Of a stretch of DNA of 64,000 bases, positions 32,659-42,106 are shown in pieces (within the stretch, counting starts at the first letter, position 1; the number at the start of each line of letters is the position of its first letter). A program made the position numbers and the translations under genes. The stretch comes from Paraburkholderia heleia NBRC 101817 (GTDB lineage: Bacteria; Pseudomonadota; Gammaproteobacteria; Burkholderiales; Burkholderiaceae), in NCBI RefSeq assembly GCF_000739775.1, contig NZ_BBJH01000017.1, positions 1-64,000 on the forward strand, given 5' to 3'. Below the pieces are notes generated by a model, which saw only the letters and a list, made by a program, of their open reading frames with translations, made no database searches and had not been told where the DNA came from.

Positions 32659-32807
32659 GGTGGGCTGCGAATGACACGTGATAACCACGCGTGATCGATC
32701 GCGAATCATGGCAACCGGGCAGCAATTCCGCTAAAGCGTCGCCGCTTCAAAGCTCCCGAAGCTGGCTACGTGAACTCAACCGTCACCAGCTACAAGGAGC
32801 CTGACAC

Positions 32808-34001
<1,194 letters not shown>

Positions 34002-34084
34002 GAGCAGCGCTGGCCTGAGCGTTCGCAAGCTGGCCTGGCGCGAGCCGGCGGCAACGCTGGTCAAGCGCGCAGCGACGCGAAGAA

Positions 34085-34117
34085 AAACCCCGCAGGGCGC
34101 AAGCCCGTGCGGGGTTT
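34085..34117 (+). terminator. Terminator of metK
   Basis: Ten-bp stem (AAACCCCGCA with its complement), an inner GGGC/GCCC stem, followed by CTGTTTTCTG. 83 bases after the metK stop. Confidence 0.8.
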
Positions 34118-34172
34118 CTGTTTTCTGCGGACCGCGGCGTGAGTCGCGCGCGGGCGTGCGGTTATGCGCTCG

Positions 34173-34541
34173 TCAGCGCATTGCGAAGCCGAACCAGCCT
34201 GTGCTGCTCGCGGCCATACGGCGCGGCTTGCGCGTGCTGCGCGCCACATGAACCGTGGAGGGCGCGGCGAGTGTGCGCAGCGGCGCATTCGGGCGATACA
34301 GCAGCGTGCGCAGCGAGAAGTGACGCGCGCCCGAGCGCGTGCGCAGCACGGAGAAGAACGAGTGGAACCAGGTGCGCATGCTGTCGACGGGCTTCGTCTC
34401 GCGCACCTGTTGTGCGAGCGCGCGGGTGCGGGCGGCGTGGTGACGCAGTGCGCGCACCAGATGACGGCGGGCGGGGCGTGCCGCCTTCAGGGCTGTGTGA
34501 GCGGCGTGGGTCATGCGTTGAGTATCGAAGAGGGTATGCAT
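34173..34541 (-). CDS. Hypothetical basic protein
   Basis: A possible 122-residue Arg/His-rich protein starting MHTLFDTQRMTHAAH; no membrane segment, signal or known motif. WFHSFFSVLRTR in the middle is its only hydrophobic patch. No good ribosome site is visible at either candidate start (34541 or 34514). Kept because it is the longest reading with a non-shadow position in an otherwise empty kilobase; it may not be real. Confidence 0.35.
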   Translation of the reverse strand: MHTLFDTQRMTHAAHTALKAARPARRHLVRALRHHAARTRALAQQVRETKPVDSMRTWFHSFFSVLRTRSGARHFSLRTLLYRPNAPLRTLAAPSTVHVARSTRKPRRMAASSTGWFGFAMR

Positions 34542-35067
34542 GGCGGTTGAGCAATCGGGTTCGAGGTGCGCCTTGCGCGACGCTTTACGTCGAGCAGCAA
34601 ACGTGCCTGTCTTCCAGGGCGTCACGATCCGGGTGGACGGGAGACGGGCCGCAAGGCGCGGCGTAAGACGCGACGCGACGGATTCTTCTGTTGGAGCGCC
34701 TTGTGCGGCAAGGCGTTCACGGCGATCCGCCCGTGCGATGAGAATTCGGCGAAGTCAAACAACATGAGCAACAGGCTACACGCGAATCATGACCGCAGAA
34801 AGTCGGTTAATACCCGGCCCTGCGCGTCTTTGATGCACACGATCCCACCCTTTGTCTTCATCGCGGTGCGCGCGCGCCATTCGCGTGCGGCTCGCTGCCC
34901 GGCGCGCATGGAGCCACCTCGTATGAGAGCGTGGTCCTTCCCGCCGTGCCGGCACGCTTTACAATCGACGAGTCGGCGCGCGCCGACGCCGCAGCCTCGT
35001 CGTTCGACGAAGCGACGCACGCGGGCTGCGGCCCTTGCTCGCATCGAGATCGCTTAACGGAAGTCCC
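34542..35067. other. 526-bp region without a convincing gene
   Basis: Open frames here are short and Arg-rich with no ribosome sites. A possible promoter for the dioxygenase gene lies at 34938-34965. Otherwise nothing recognisable. Confidence 0.5.
34938..34965 (+). promoter_or_regulatory. Candidate promoter of the phytanoyl-CoA dioxygenase-like gene
   Basis: TTCCCG (34938-34943), a 16-base spacer, TACAAT (34960-34965); start would be near 34972, about 95 bases before the ATG. Confidence 0.4.
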
Positions 35068-35829
35068 ATGTCAGTCCATTCAAAGAAAGAACAGGTGCAG
35101 GCGCTGCGCGAGCGCGGCTTCGTGGTCGTGCCGGGGCTCGTCTCGCCCGGGCGCTGCGAGGCGATCAGGCAGGTCGCGCAGGAGCAGTTGCTGGCCGCTG
35201 CCGCACCGCTCGAATTCGAAGCCGATTTGCGCTATCCCGGCGCACCCGAATCGAAGGACGCCCCGGGCGGCCATACGGTGCGGCGCCTGCTCGACGCCTA
35301 CTCGCGCCACGCGCTCTATCGCGAGTGGGCCACGTCGCCGGAAATCGCGGGGTGGATGGAGCTTTATTTCGGCGAGGAGCCGGTCCTGTCGCGCGCGCAT
35401 CACAACTGCATGATGACGAAGCATCCGCACTACGGCAGCCTCACGGGCTGGCACCGCGACGTGCGCTACTGGTCGTTCGAGCGCGACGACCTCGTTTCGG
35501 TCTGGCTCGCGCTCGGACCGGAGAAGGTGGAAAACGGCGGCCTGTGGTTCGTGCCGGGCTCGCACGAGGCGCCGTTCACCTCGGACAAGTTCGACGCCGC
35601 GAAATTCTTCCGCGCCGACCTGCCCGAGAACAAGGTCTGGATCGACCGCGCCGTTGCCCCGACGCTCGCCGCCGGCGATGTGGTCTTCTTCCACTGCAAC
35701 ACGCTGCATTCGGCGGGGCAGAACCAGAGCGATCAGGTAAAGTTTTCGCTCGTGTACACCTATCACGGCGCGAGCAACGTGCCGCTGCCGGGCACGCGCT
35801 CGGCGTTGAAGCCCGAAGTGAAGCTCTGA
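35068..35829 (+). CDS. Phytanoyl-CoA dioxygenase family protein
   Basis: Predicted Fe(II)/2-oxoglutarate dioxygenase. The iron ligands HxD appear as WHRDVRYW at about residue 130, with the distal His and 2-oxoglutarate Arg or Lys expected in FFHCNTLHSAGQN and the following strand. 253 residues. The start ATG 35068 has GGAAG upstream; the family ends soon after the distal His as here. The substrate cannot be inferred; the gene stands alone. Confidence 0.85.
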   Translation: MSVHSKKEQVQALRERGFVVVPGLVSPGRCEAIRQVAQEQLLAAAAPLEFEADLRYPGAPESKDAPGGHTVRRLLDAYSRHALYREWATSPEIAGWMELYFGEEPVLSRAHHNCMMTKHPHYGSLTGWHRDVRYWSFERDDLVSVWLALGPEKVENGGLWFVPGSHEAPFTSDKFDAAKFFRADLPENKVWIDRAVAPTLAAGDVVFFHCNTLHSAGQNQSDQVKFSLVYTYHGASNVPLPGTRSALKPEVKL

Positions 35830-35852
35830 GCCGGCGCAGCGGCGCCTCGCGT

Positions 35853-36059
35853 CTAGCGCCGCCGCCCCGACATCGCGAGCCCGGTGATGCCCGCGAGCGT
35901 CGCGGCAATGCCGCCCCCAATCAGGAGGATCGTGCGGTCGGTGGGGGCGCCGGTGAACAGGCGCGACATGTCGTTCGCGAACGAATGGAGCGACTGGCCG
36001 CCGAAGTACAACAGGACGACGCCACAGGCGATGAGCGCGATCGAAACCGCTTTGGCCAT
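35853..36059 (-). CDS. Small two-helix membrane protein (DUF3185-like)
   Basis: 68 residues with a helix at about 4-22 (VSIALIACGVVLLYFGG) and another at about 45-62 (ILLIGGGIAATLAGITGLAM), ending GRRR. The ATG at 36059 has AGAGG 6 bases upstream, better than the TTG two codons earlier. Resembles DUF3185; function unknown. Convergent with the dioxygenase gene. Confidence 0.8.
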   Translation of the reverse strand: MAKAVSIALIACGVVLLYFGGQSLHSFANDMSRLFTGAPTDRTILLIGGGIAATLAGITGLAMSGRRR

Positions 36060-36304
36060 GAACAACCTCTCGCAAAGGATGGACGCCGCAGTGTAGGCGA
36101 GTGGCCGCGGCGCGTCCAGGGTGCGGTTTTTCCTGCGGCCCGACGCGCGCGCTCACGCACCTTGCATCGCCTTTCCCGCATAGTGGGCATCTGCACGGCT
36201 TGGGCGGATTGGCTAACATAGCTGCCTCACGCGAAGCGGCGCGCTTCACCGCGCGCCGCGCCCGTCCCTTCGCTCATTTCCCGTTTTCGCCGAGGATTCA
36301 AACC

Positions 36305-37348
36305 ATGGCTTACGAAGCAGCCTCAGAACGCTATTCGGACATGCAATACCGCTTTTGCGGCAAGTCGGGGCTCAAGCTGCCCGCGCTGTCGCTCGGTCTG
36401 TGGCACAACTTCGGCGACACCACGCCGATCTCGACCCAGCGCGACATCCTGCGCACCGCGTTCGATCTCGGCATCACGCACTTCGACCTCGCGAACAACT
36501 ACGGCCCGCCGTACGGGAGTGCCGAAACCAACTTCGGCCGCATTTTCAGGGACGATTTCCGTCCGTACCGCGACGAGCTGCTGATCTCGTCGAAGGCGGG
36601 CTGGGACATGTGGCCGGGTCCGTACGGCCAGGGCGGCGGCTCGCGCAAGTACGTGCTCGCGAGCCTCGACCAGAGCCTGCAGCGTATGGGTCTCGACTAC
36701 GTCGACATCTTCTATTCGCACCGCTTCGACGTGGAAACGCCGCTCGAAGAAACGGCGGGCGCGCTCGCCACGGCCGTGCAGCAGGGCAAGGCGCTCTATG
36801 TCGGCATCTCGTCGTATTCGCCCGCGAAGACGCGCGAAATGGCGAGGCTCCTCGCCGAATACAAGGTGCCGCTGCTGATTCACCAGCCGTCGTACAACAT
36901 GCTCAACCGCTGGGTCGAGGAAGAACTGCTCGACACGCTCGAGGATCTGGGCACGGGCAGCATTGCGTTTACGCCGCTCGCGCAAGGCGTGCTGACGAAC
37001 AAGTACCTGAACGGCGTGCCGGAGGATGCGCGCGTGAACCGCCCGGGCGGCGGCTCGCTCAAGAGCGAGCACCTCAGTGCGCAGAACATCGGGCACGTGC
37101 GCAAGCTCAACGACCTCGCGCTGCGCCGCGGCCAGAGCCTCGCGCAGATGGCGATCGCCTGGACACTGCGCGGCGGCCGCGTGACCTCGGCACTGATCGG
37201 CGCGAGCCGCGCGGAGCAGGTGCGCGAGAACGTCGCGGCGCTGAAGAACCTGGCGTTCTCGAAGGAAGAACTCGCGGAGATCGACCGCTATGCAACCGAA
37301 GGCGGCGTGAACCTGTGGGAGAAGCCGTCGACCGATCAGCACATCTGA
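36305..37348 (+). CDS. Aldo/keto reductase, L-glyceraldehyde 3-phosphate reductase type
   Basis: NADPH-dependent TIM-barrel reductase close to E. coli YghZ (Gpr). The tetrad is visible: FDLANNYG (Asp, Tyr), SSKAGW (Lys) and YSHRFD (His). The conserved loop GPYGQGGGSRKY is typical of the YghZ/Kv-beta-like group. 347 residues. Family role: detoxifies methylglyoxal and L-glyceraldehyde 3-phosphate; not proven here. Followed by a good terminator. Confidence 0.9.
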   Translation: MAYEAASERYSDMQYRFCGKSGLKLPALSLGLWHNFGDTTPISTQRDILRTAFDLGITHFDLANNYGPPYGSAETNFGRIFRDDFRPYRDELLISSKAGWDMWPGPYGQGGGSRKYVLASLDQSLQRMGLDYVDIFYSHRFDVETPLEETAGALATAVQQGKALYVGISSYSPAKTREMARLLAEYKVPLLIHQPSYNMLNRWVEEELLDTLEDLGTGSIAFTPLAQGVLTNKYLNGVPEDARVNRPGGGSLKSEHLSAQNIGHVRKLNDLALRRGQSLAQMAIAWTLRGGRVTSALIGASRAEQVRENVAALKNLAFSKEELAEIDRYATEGGVNLWEKPSTDQHI

Positions 37349-37390
37349 GCGGCACGCTTGTGCCCGCTTGTGCCCGCTTCCCGGCGCAAA

Positions 37391-37415
37391 GAACCGCCTC
37401 CTTGCGAGGCGGTTC
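37391..37415 (+). terminator. Terminator of the aldo/keto reductase gene
   Basis: Ten-bp perfect stem GAACCGCCTC/GAGGCGGTTC with a 5-base loop, then CTTTA. Confidence 0.8.
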
Positions 37416-37527
37416 CTTTATGCGCGAACGGTCGGCGCGCATCGGCCATGACCGCACGGCGCGCCATTCTTCGCTTTGTCATGTGGCCCTGCTAACGTCG
37501 CGGCAGCCTTTGCCGCGAGGAATCACC

Positions 37528-38556
37528 ATGGAGTTCTCGAGCGCCGAAACGGAAGCGCTTTCCCCGTCCGCCATCCGCGCTGAACCCGCCAGGCGGCCAA
37601 CCCACCCACCGCGGGCGGCAACGGCGGCCCGCATGAACGCCGCGCTGATCGCGTTCGCGTTCACGGCGCTCGGCTACGAACTCATCGGATTGCCGCTGTT
37701 GCTGGACGCAGCGGGCGGGCCGACGCTCGCCCTGCTGGCGACGCTCGCGCCCGTCGTGCTTGCCACGCCGATCCACTGGGGCCTCATTCACGAAGGCATA
37801 CACGGACAACTGGCGCGCGAGCGGCGCGCGAACGAGTGGCTCGCCCGCGCGCTCTCGATCGGTCTGGCAATGCCGTTCGACGCCGTGCGTTTCGGACACC
37901 TGATGCACCACCGCTTCACGCGCGAGCCGTTCGACCGGCCCGATGTGCACGACACGCACGACGCGAGCGGGCCGCGTTGGCGGCGTCGCGTGGCGTACTA
38001 CGGGCGGCTGATGGGCGGCCTGTACCTCGCCGAATTGCTGCTGCCGCTTCTGGCGTTTCTCCCGGCGCGGATCGCGCGCGCCATCATCGCACGCGGCGTG
38101 GGCGTGCATGGCCGCGAAGGCGCGCAGGTGCAGCGGCTCTTCGCCAACCATGCCGCCGATCCCGTGAGGCGCCGCCGCGCGCGGCGCGACTGGCTTGCGT
38201 CGCTCGCGATTTACGCGGCTTCGTTCGCCCTCTACGGCAAGGCCTGGCCCGTGCTGCTCGCAGCGATGTATCTGCGCGGGCTGTGGCTCTCGCTTGCCGA
38301 CAACCTGCCGCACTACGGCGTCGCGCTCGACGAACCGGGCCGCGCGCGGGACTTTCGCGTGCCGCGCGCGCTGGGCGTGCTGCTGATGAATCACCATCTG
38401 CATCGCCAGCATCATCTGCATCCGACGCTGCCCTGGACGGCGCTGCCGGCGCTCGCGCAGGCCGAAGCGGCCGCAGGCGTTGCGGCGCGCGCGGGCTATC
38501 TGGCCGCTGTGTTGCGTCAGTTCAGGGGCTTGCAGCCGGGCATCGATCCCGGCTGA
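37528..38556 (+). CDS. Fatty acid desaturase family protein
   Basis: Membrane di-iron desaturase or hydroxylase. Histidine boxes: HEGIHG at about 88-93, HLMHH at about 125-129 and HRQHH near 295, with hydrophobic pairs between. 342 residues; ATG 37528 has GAGG 8 bases upstream. The N-terminal 45 residues are Ala/Pro-rich. The substrate (fatty acid, carotenoid or other lipid) cannot be told. In-frame codons upstream run through the reductase gene and are not part of it. Confidence 0.85.
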   Translation: MEFSSAETEALSPSAIRAEPARRPTHPPRAATAARMNAALIAFAFTALGYELIGLPLLLDAAGGPTLALLATLAPVVLATPIHWGLIHEGIHGQLARERRANEWLARALSIGLAMPFDAVRFGHLMHHRFTREPFDRPDVHDTHDASGPRWRRRVAYYGRLMGGLYLAELLLPLLAFLPARIARAIIARGVGVHGREGAQVQRLFANHAADPVRRRRARRDWLASLAIYAASFALYGKAWPVLLAAMYLRGLWLSLADNLPHYGVALDEPGRARDFRVPRALGVLLMNHHLHRQHHLHPTLPWTALPALAQAEAAAGVAARAGYLAAVLRQFRGLQPGIDPG

Positions 38557-38689
38557 GAGGAGGGGGCGAGCGAATGGCGCGCGTGCGCGCAAACTGCGGC
38601 GCGTCGAGCCGCGAGAATGCCGCATCGTCACTTCGCGCGGACGCTTCGCGAGCCGCCTGGCGTCCCATGATGGGTACGGGAAACGTACG

Positions 38690-38875
38690 CTACATCAGCG
38701 CCGGCAGCGTCTCGACGAGTGCAACGGCCGCGAGTGCGCCGATCAGCGCGCCGATCACGCGCAGCGTGTTGTGTCTGAATTCCGTCGCGCACGGCACTGC
38801 GCCAAGAAAGAGCGCGCCAGCGAGGGCCATCGGGATGATCATCACGAAATCGCCGATCGTGAAATAACCTTCCAT
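38690..38875 (-). CDS. Small two-helix membrane protein
   Basis: 61 residues starting MEGYFTIGDF with helices at about 9-27 (FVMIIPMALAGALFLGAV) and about 39-57 (LRVIGALIGALAAVALVETL). AAGGAG lies 7 bases before the ATG, a strong site. Function unknown. A minus-strand TATACT at 38979-38974 may be its -10. Nothing else is coded in the 336 bases up to the MFS gene. Confidence 0.7.
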   Translation of the reverse strand: MEGYFTIGDFVMIIPMALAGALFLGAVPCATEFRHNTLRVIGALIGALAAVALVETLPALM

Positions 38876-39211
38876 GCTCGTCTCCTTATCGTATGGGCGA
38901 CGAAGGCTCGCAGTGGTTGTCGTTCTCGTCGTCATGCCGGTGGCATGACGCTGCGGCTCCGGGCCTGAAATCGAGTATAGGTGAGGGCGGCGAGCACAGC
39001 GGCGCGCGTGTGCGCCGCGAGGCTCTCCGTGATGCGCATGCCGCGCCGCAAAAGCCCGCCAGAGGCGGCGTTGCGCCGCGGTGCGAGGCGCGCGGCCGCA
39101 AAATCCCGAGTCGTCTGAATATTACGAATATCTTTCGATTGCCGTGACGCGCACCACACAAACGCGCGAGCGCGCACGTTGCATGCCGCCGCGCAGGCGG
39201 CTTCCTGGCGT
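38876..39211. other. 336-bp intergenic region
   Basis: No gene. An AT-rich patch at 39117-39132 holds the inverted repeat ATATT-ACG-AATAT, unusual in this GC-rich DNA. A possible -10 TATACT for the small membrane protein lies at 38974-38979 on the minus strand. Confidence 0.5.
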
Positions 39212-40453
39212 TCAGGCCGCTCCGGCGCGCTCGCGCCTGCGCAACGTGAGCGCCAGTGCGAGCCCCACGACCAGCAGCACGATCACGAGGCCGGCCACGC
39301 CGCCCCAACCCGCGCCGGTCCAGAAGCGCCCGCCGATCGAACCCATCACGCTCGACCCGAGGTAATAGGCGAGCAGGTAAAGCGCGGCCGCCTGGCCCTT
39401 CGCTTCGCGCGCGAGCCTGCCGATCCAGCCGCTCGCCACCGCATGCCCCGCGAAGAAACCGATGGTCAGGCAGGCGATGCCCGCCGCGATCGCCGCGAGT
39501 GGCGCGAACAACGTGAGCACGACGCCCGCGAGCATCAGCGCGAGACTGGCGATCAGCACGCGGCCGCGCCCGAACGTGTCGGCCATGCGGCCCGACCACG
39601 GCGAGGCGACGACGCCGGTCAGGTAGACGAGGAAAATCGCGCCGATGGCCGCCTGGCTCATGTGATAAGGCGGCGCGATCAACCGGTAGCCGATGTAGTT
39701 GTAGAGCGTGACGAAGCTGCCCATCAGCACGAAGCCCATGGCGAACAGCATGGGCAGGCCGGGCCGTGCGAAATGGCGCAGCAGCGCAGCGCGATGATGC
39801 GCAAAGCCGAGGCCGCTCTTCGGCACGAAATGGCGCGAGGGCGGCAGGAGCGAGCGGAACGCGAACATGGAGGCGAGCCCGAGCACGCCGATGACCGCGA
39901 TCGCCGCACGCCAGCCGAACAGATCGGTCGCGATGCCCGTGATCACGCGCCCCGCCATGCCGCCGATCGCCGTGCCGCCCACGTAGAGGCCCATCGACAG
40001 GCCGAGGCCGTCCGGGTGCATTTCCTCGGCGAGCCAGGCCATGGCCACGGCAGGCACGCCGCCGAGCGCGATGCCCTGGAGCGTGCGCAGCACGAGCAGC
40101 TCGTGCCAGTGCGGCACGAAGGCGGTGGCGAGCGTGAGCAGCGACGAGGCGCACAGCGACGCGGTCATCATGCCGCGCCGGCTCCAGCCTTCGGAGACGA
40201 AGCCTGCGACGAAGATCGCGATGGCAAGCGCGGCCGTGGTGAACGAGAGCGAGAGGCTGCTTTGCGCGGGGCTCACGCCGAAGGTTTCGGAGAACGCGGG
40301 CAGGAGCGGCTGCACGCAGTAGAGAAGCGAAAAGGTGGCGTAGCCGGCGAACAGCAGCGCGAGGCTTGCGCGCCAGAATTCGCGGGTGCCGCGTTCGATG
40401 TACGGAACGGCGGTGGGCGCGCAGGTGCGCGAGGCGCCCGGTGATGCGGTCAC
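39212..40453 (-). CDS. MFS transporter, YnfM-like
   Basis: Twelve-helix major facilitator likely acting as a drug or metabolite exporter. The loop 2-3 motif appears as GFVSEGWSRRGMM and the second-half copy as GRMADTFGRGRVL. A GTG start at 40453 has AGGAG 7 bases upstream; the ATG read further up has none. 413 residues. Substrate unknown. Same strand as the RND operon, but upstream gene and operon ends are separate. Confidence 0.85.
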   Translation of the reverse strand: MTASPGASRTCAPTAVPYIERGTREFWRASLALLFAGYATFSLLYCVQPLLPAFSETFGVSPAQSSLSLSFTTAALAIAIFVAGFVSEGWSRRGMMTASLCASSLLTLATAFVPHWHELLVLRTLQGIALGGVPAVAMAWLAEEMHPDGLGLSMGLYVGGTAIGGMAGRVITGIATDLFGWRAAIAVIGVLGLASMFAFRSLLPPSRHFVPKSGLGFAHHRAALLRHFARPGLPMLFAMGFVLMGSFVTLYNYIGYRLIAPPYHMSQAAIGAIFLVYLTGVVASPWSGRMADTFGRGRVLIASLALMLAGVVLTLFAPLAAIAAGIACLTIGFFAGHAVASGWIGRLAREAKGQAAALYLLAYYLGSSVMGSIGGRFWTGAGWGGVAGLVIVLLVVGLALALTLRRRERAGAA

Positions 40454-40564
40454 GACTTGATCTCCTGTCCCACGCAAAGCGCGGATATTGCAAAGGCGCA
40501 ACGATACGCCTGTTGGGCCAATGGCGTTGTCGAGCGCCGCAGGCCGGGTGCCTGGCGCGACCGC

Positions 40565-42106
40565 TTAGCCTGGAGAGCGCAACGCGCCCGGCGCGCTCGC
40601 CGCAGCGCCCGGCGGCCCGCCGGCGGGCTGCGCCTTTTGCACATCGTCCGGGTGGACCAGCGCCGCATCGCCCGGCAAATCCGCCGTGCTCCACCCGCCG
40701 CCCAGCGCCTTCACGAGCGCGACGCTCGCCGCCATGCGCCGGCGCGAGATCGCCACCGCCTGGCGCTCGTTGGTGAGCGCCGTGGTTTGCGCGACCACCA
40801 CGTCGAGGTACGTGATCGCGCCGCTCAGGTAGCGGTTGTTGATGGTGACGAGCGTGCGCTGCGCGGCGTCCACCGCGCGGTCCTGGGCTGTCGCTTCCTG
40901 TTCCAGCACGCGCAGCGCCGCGAGGTTGTCCTCGACCTCGCCGAAGGCGTCGAGCACCGTCTGGCGATACTGCGCGACGTTCTCGTCATACTGGGCGCGC
41001 GCTTCGTTGCGCACCGCCTCGCGCCCGCCGAAGTCGATCAGCGTGCCCGCGAGCGTCGGCCCGAGCGACCAGAAGCGCGCGGGTGCGACGAGCCACTGGC
41101 TGAAGTTGGTCGCCTCGAGGCCGCCCGTGACTGCGAGCATGAGGCTCGGGAAGAATGCCGCCGTCGCCACGCCCACCTGCGCGTTCGCGGCGGCGACGCG
41201 GCGCTCGGCAGCCGCGATGTCGGGGCGCCGTTCGAGCAGCGTCGATGGCACGCCCGGCGGGCTCGCGATCGCGCGCACCACGTAGGCCTCCTTCGGCGCG
41301 GCCGCGAGCGTGAACGCGGAAGGCGACTGTCCGATGAGAATCGCAATGGCATGCTCGAGTTGCGCGCGCTGCACGCCGAGATCGATCGCCTGCGCCTCGG
41401 TGGTCTGCAACTGCGTCTGCGCCTGGCCCACGTCGGCGTCGGTGGCGATGCCGCCCGCGTAGCGGTTCTGCGTGAGTTCGAGCGATTCGCGGTACGCCTT
41501 GATCGTGTCGTCGAGTAGTTGCCGTTCGCGGTCGATGCCGCGCAGTTCGAAGTAGTCGGTCGCGAGTTCGGCCTGCATCGAGAGCAGCACGGCCTGCATG
41601 TCGGCGGCGCTCGCCTGCGCATTCGCCTTCGCGGCCTCGACGTTGCGCGCGACGCGGCCCCAGATGTCGGGCTCCCAGGTGGCGTCGATGCCCACGGCGT
41701 AGTCGTTGATCGTTTGACCGGCTTTCGACGTGTACAGCAGATTCTCCGAAGTGCGGTAGCGCGAAAAGTCGCCGCTTGCCGTCACGAGCGGGAAAAAGCT
41801 CGAGCGCTGCTGCGCGACGTTCGCGCGCGCGGCGCGAAAGTGCGCCTGCGCGGCCTGCACGTTCTGGTTCGCGCTTTCGACCTGGGCTTCGAGTGCGTCG
41901 AGCGCGGCGTCTTCGTAGATCGTCCACCAGGCGCCGCGCGAAGCGTGATCGGCGGGTTGCGCAAGCGTCCAGCCCGTGCCTTCGAGCTCCTTGAACGTCG
42001 CGGCCACGGGCATGGCCGGGCGCACATAGTCGGGCCCGACCGTGCAGCCGCCGAGCGCCGCAAGCATGGCCAACGCGACAAACCGAATCCGCGCGCGCTT
42101 CATCAT
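40565..42106 (-). CDS. Outer-membrane efflux lipoprotein, NodT/OprM family
   Basis: Outer-membrane channel of the tripartite pump. The signal peptide ends in the lipobox LAALGGC. Two OEP repeats follow, with the typical GTGWTLAQPAD start and LLERRPDIAAAERRVAAANAQVGVATAAFFPSL block near residue 320. 513 residues including a Pro/Gly/Ala tail. ATG 42106 overlaps the stop of the upstream adaptor gene. Last gene of the operon. Confidence 0.93.
   Translation of the reverse strand: MMKRARIRFVALAMLAALGGCTVGPDYVRPAMPVAATFKELEGTGWTLAQPADHASRGAWWTIYEDAALDALEAQVESANQNVQAAQAHFRAARANVAQQRSSFFPLVTASGDFSRYRTSENLLYTSKAGQTINDYAVGIDATWEPDIWGRVARNVEAAKANAQASAADMQAVLLSMQAELATDYFELRGIDRERQLLDDTIKAYRESLELTQNRYAGGIATDADVGQAQTQLQTTEAQAIDLGVQRAQLEHAIAILIGQSPSAFTLAAAPKEAYVVRAIASPPGVPSTLLERRPDIAAAERRVAAANAQVGVATAAFFPSLMLAVTGGLEATNFSQWLVAPARFWSLGPTLAGTLIDFGGREAVRNEARAQYDENVAQYRQTVLDAFGEVEDNLAALRVLEQEATAQDRAVDAAQRTLVTINNRYLSGAITYLDVVVAQTTALTNERQAVAISRRRMAASVALVKALGGGWSTADLPGDAALVHPDDVQKAQPAGGPPGAAASAPGALRSPG

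Noticed and set aside
32617..32807. Known SAM riboswitch before metK
   Set aside because: The leader is structured but I could not match SAM-I, SAM-II, SAM-V or SAH consensus segments; kept only as an unexplained leader.
36355..38556. 733-residue frame joining the reductase region and the desaturase
   Set aside because: Its first half is an out-of-frame reading of the aldo/keto reductase gene; only the part from ATG 37528 is real.
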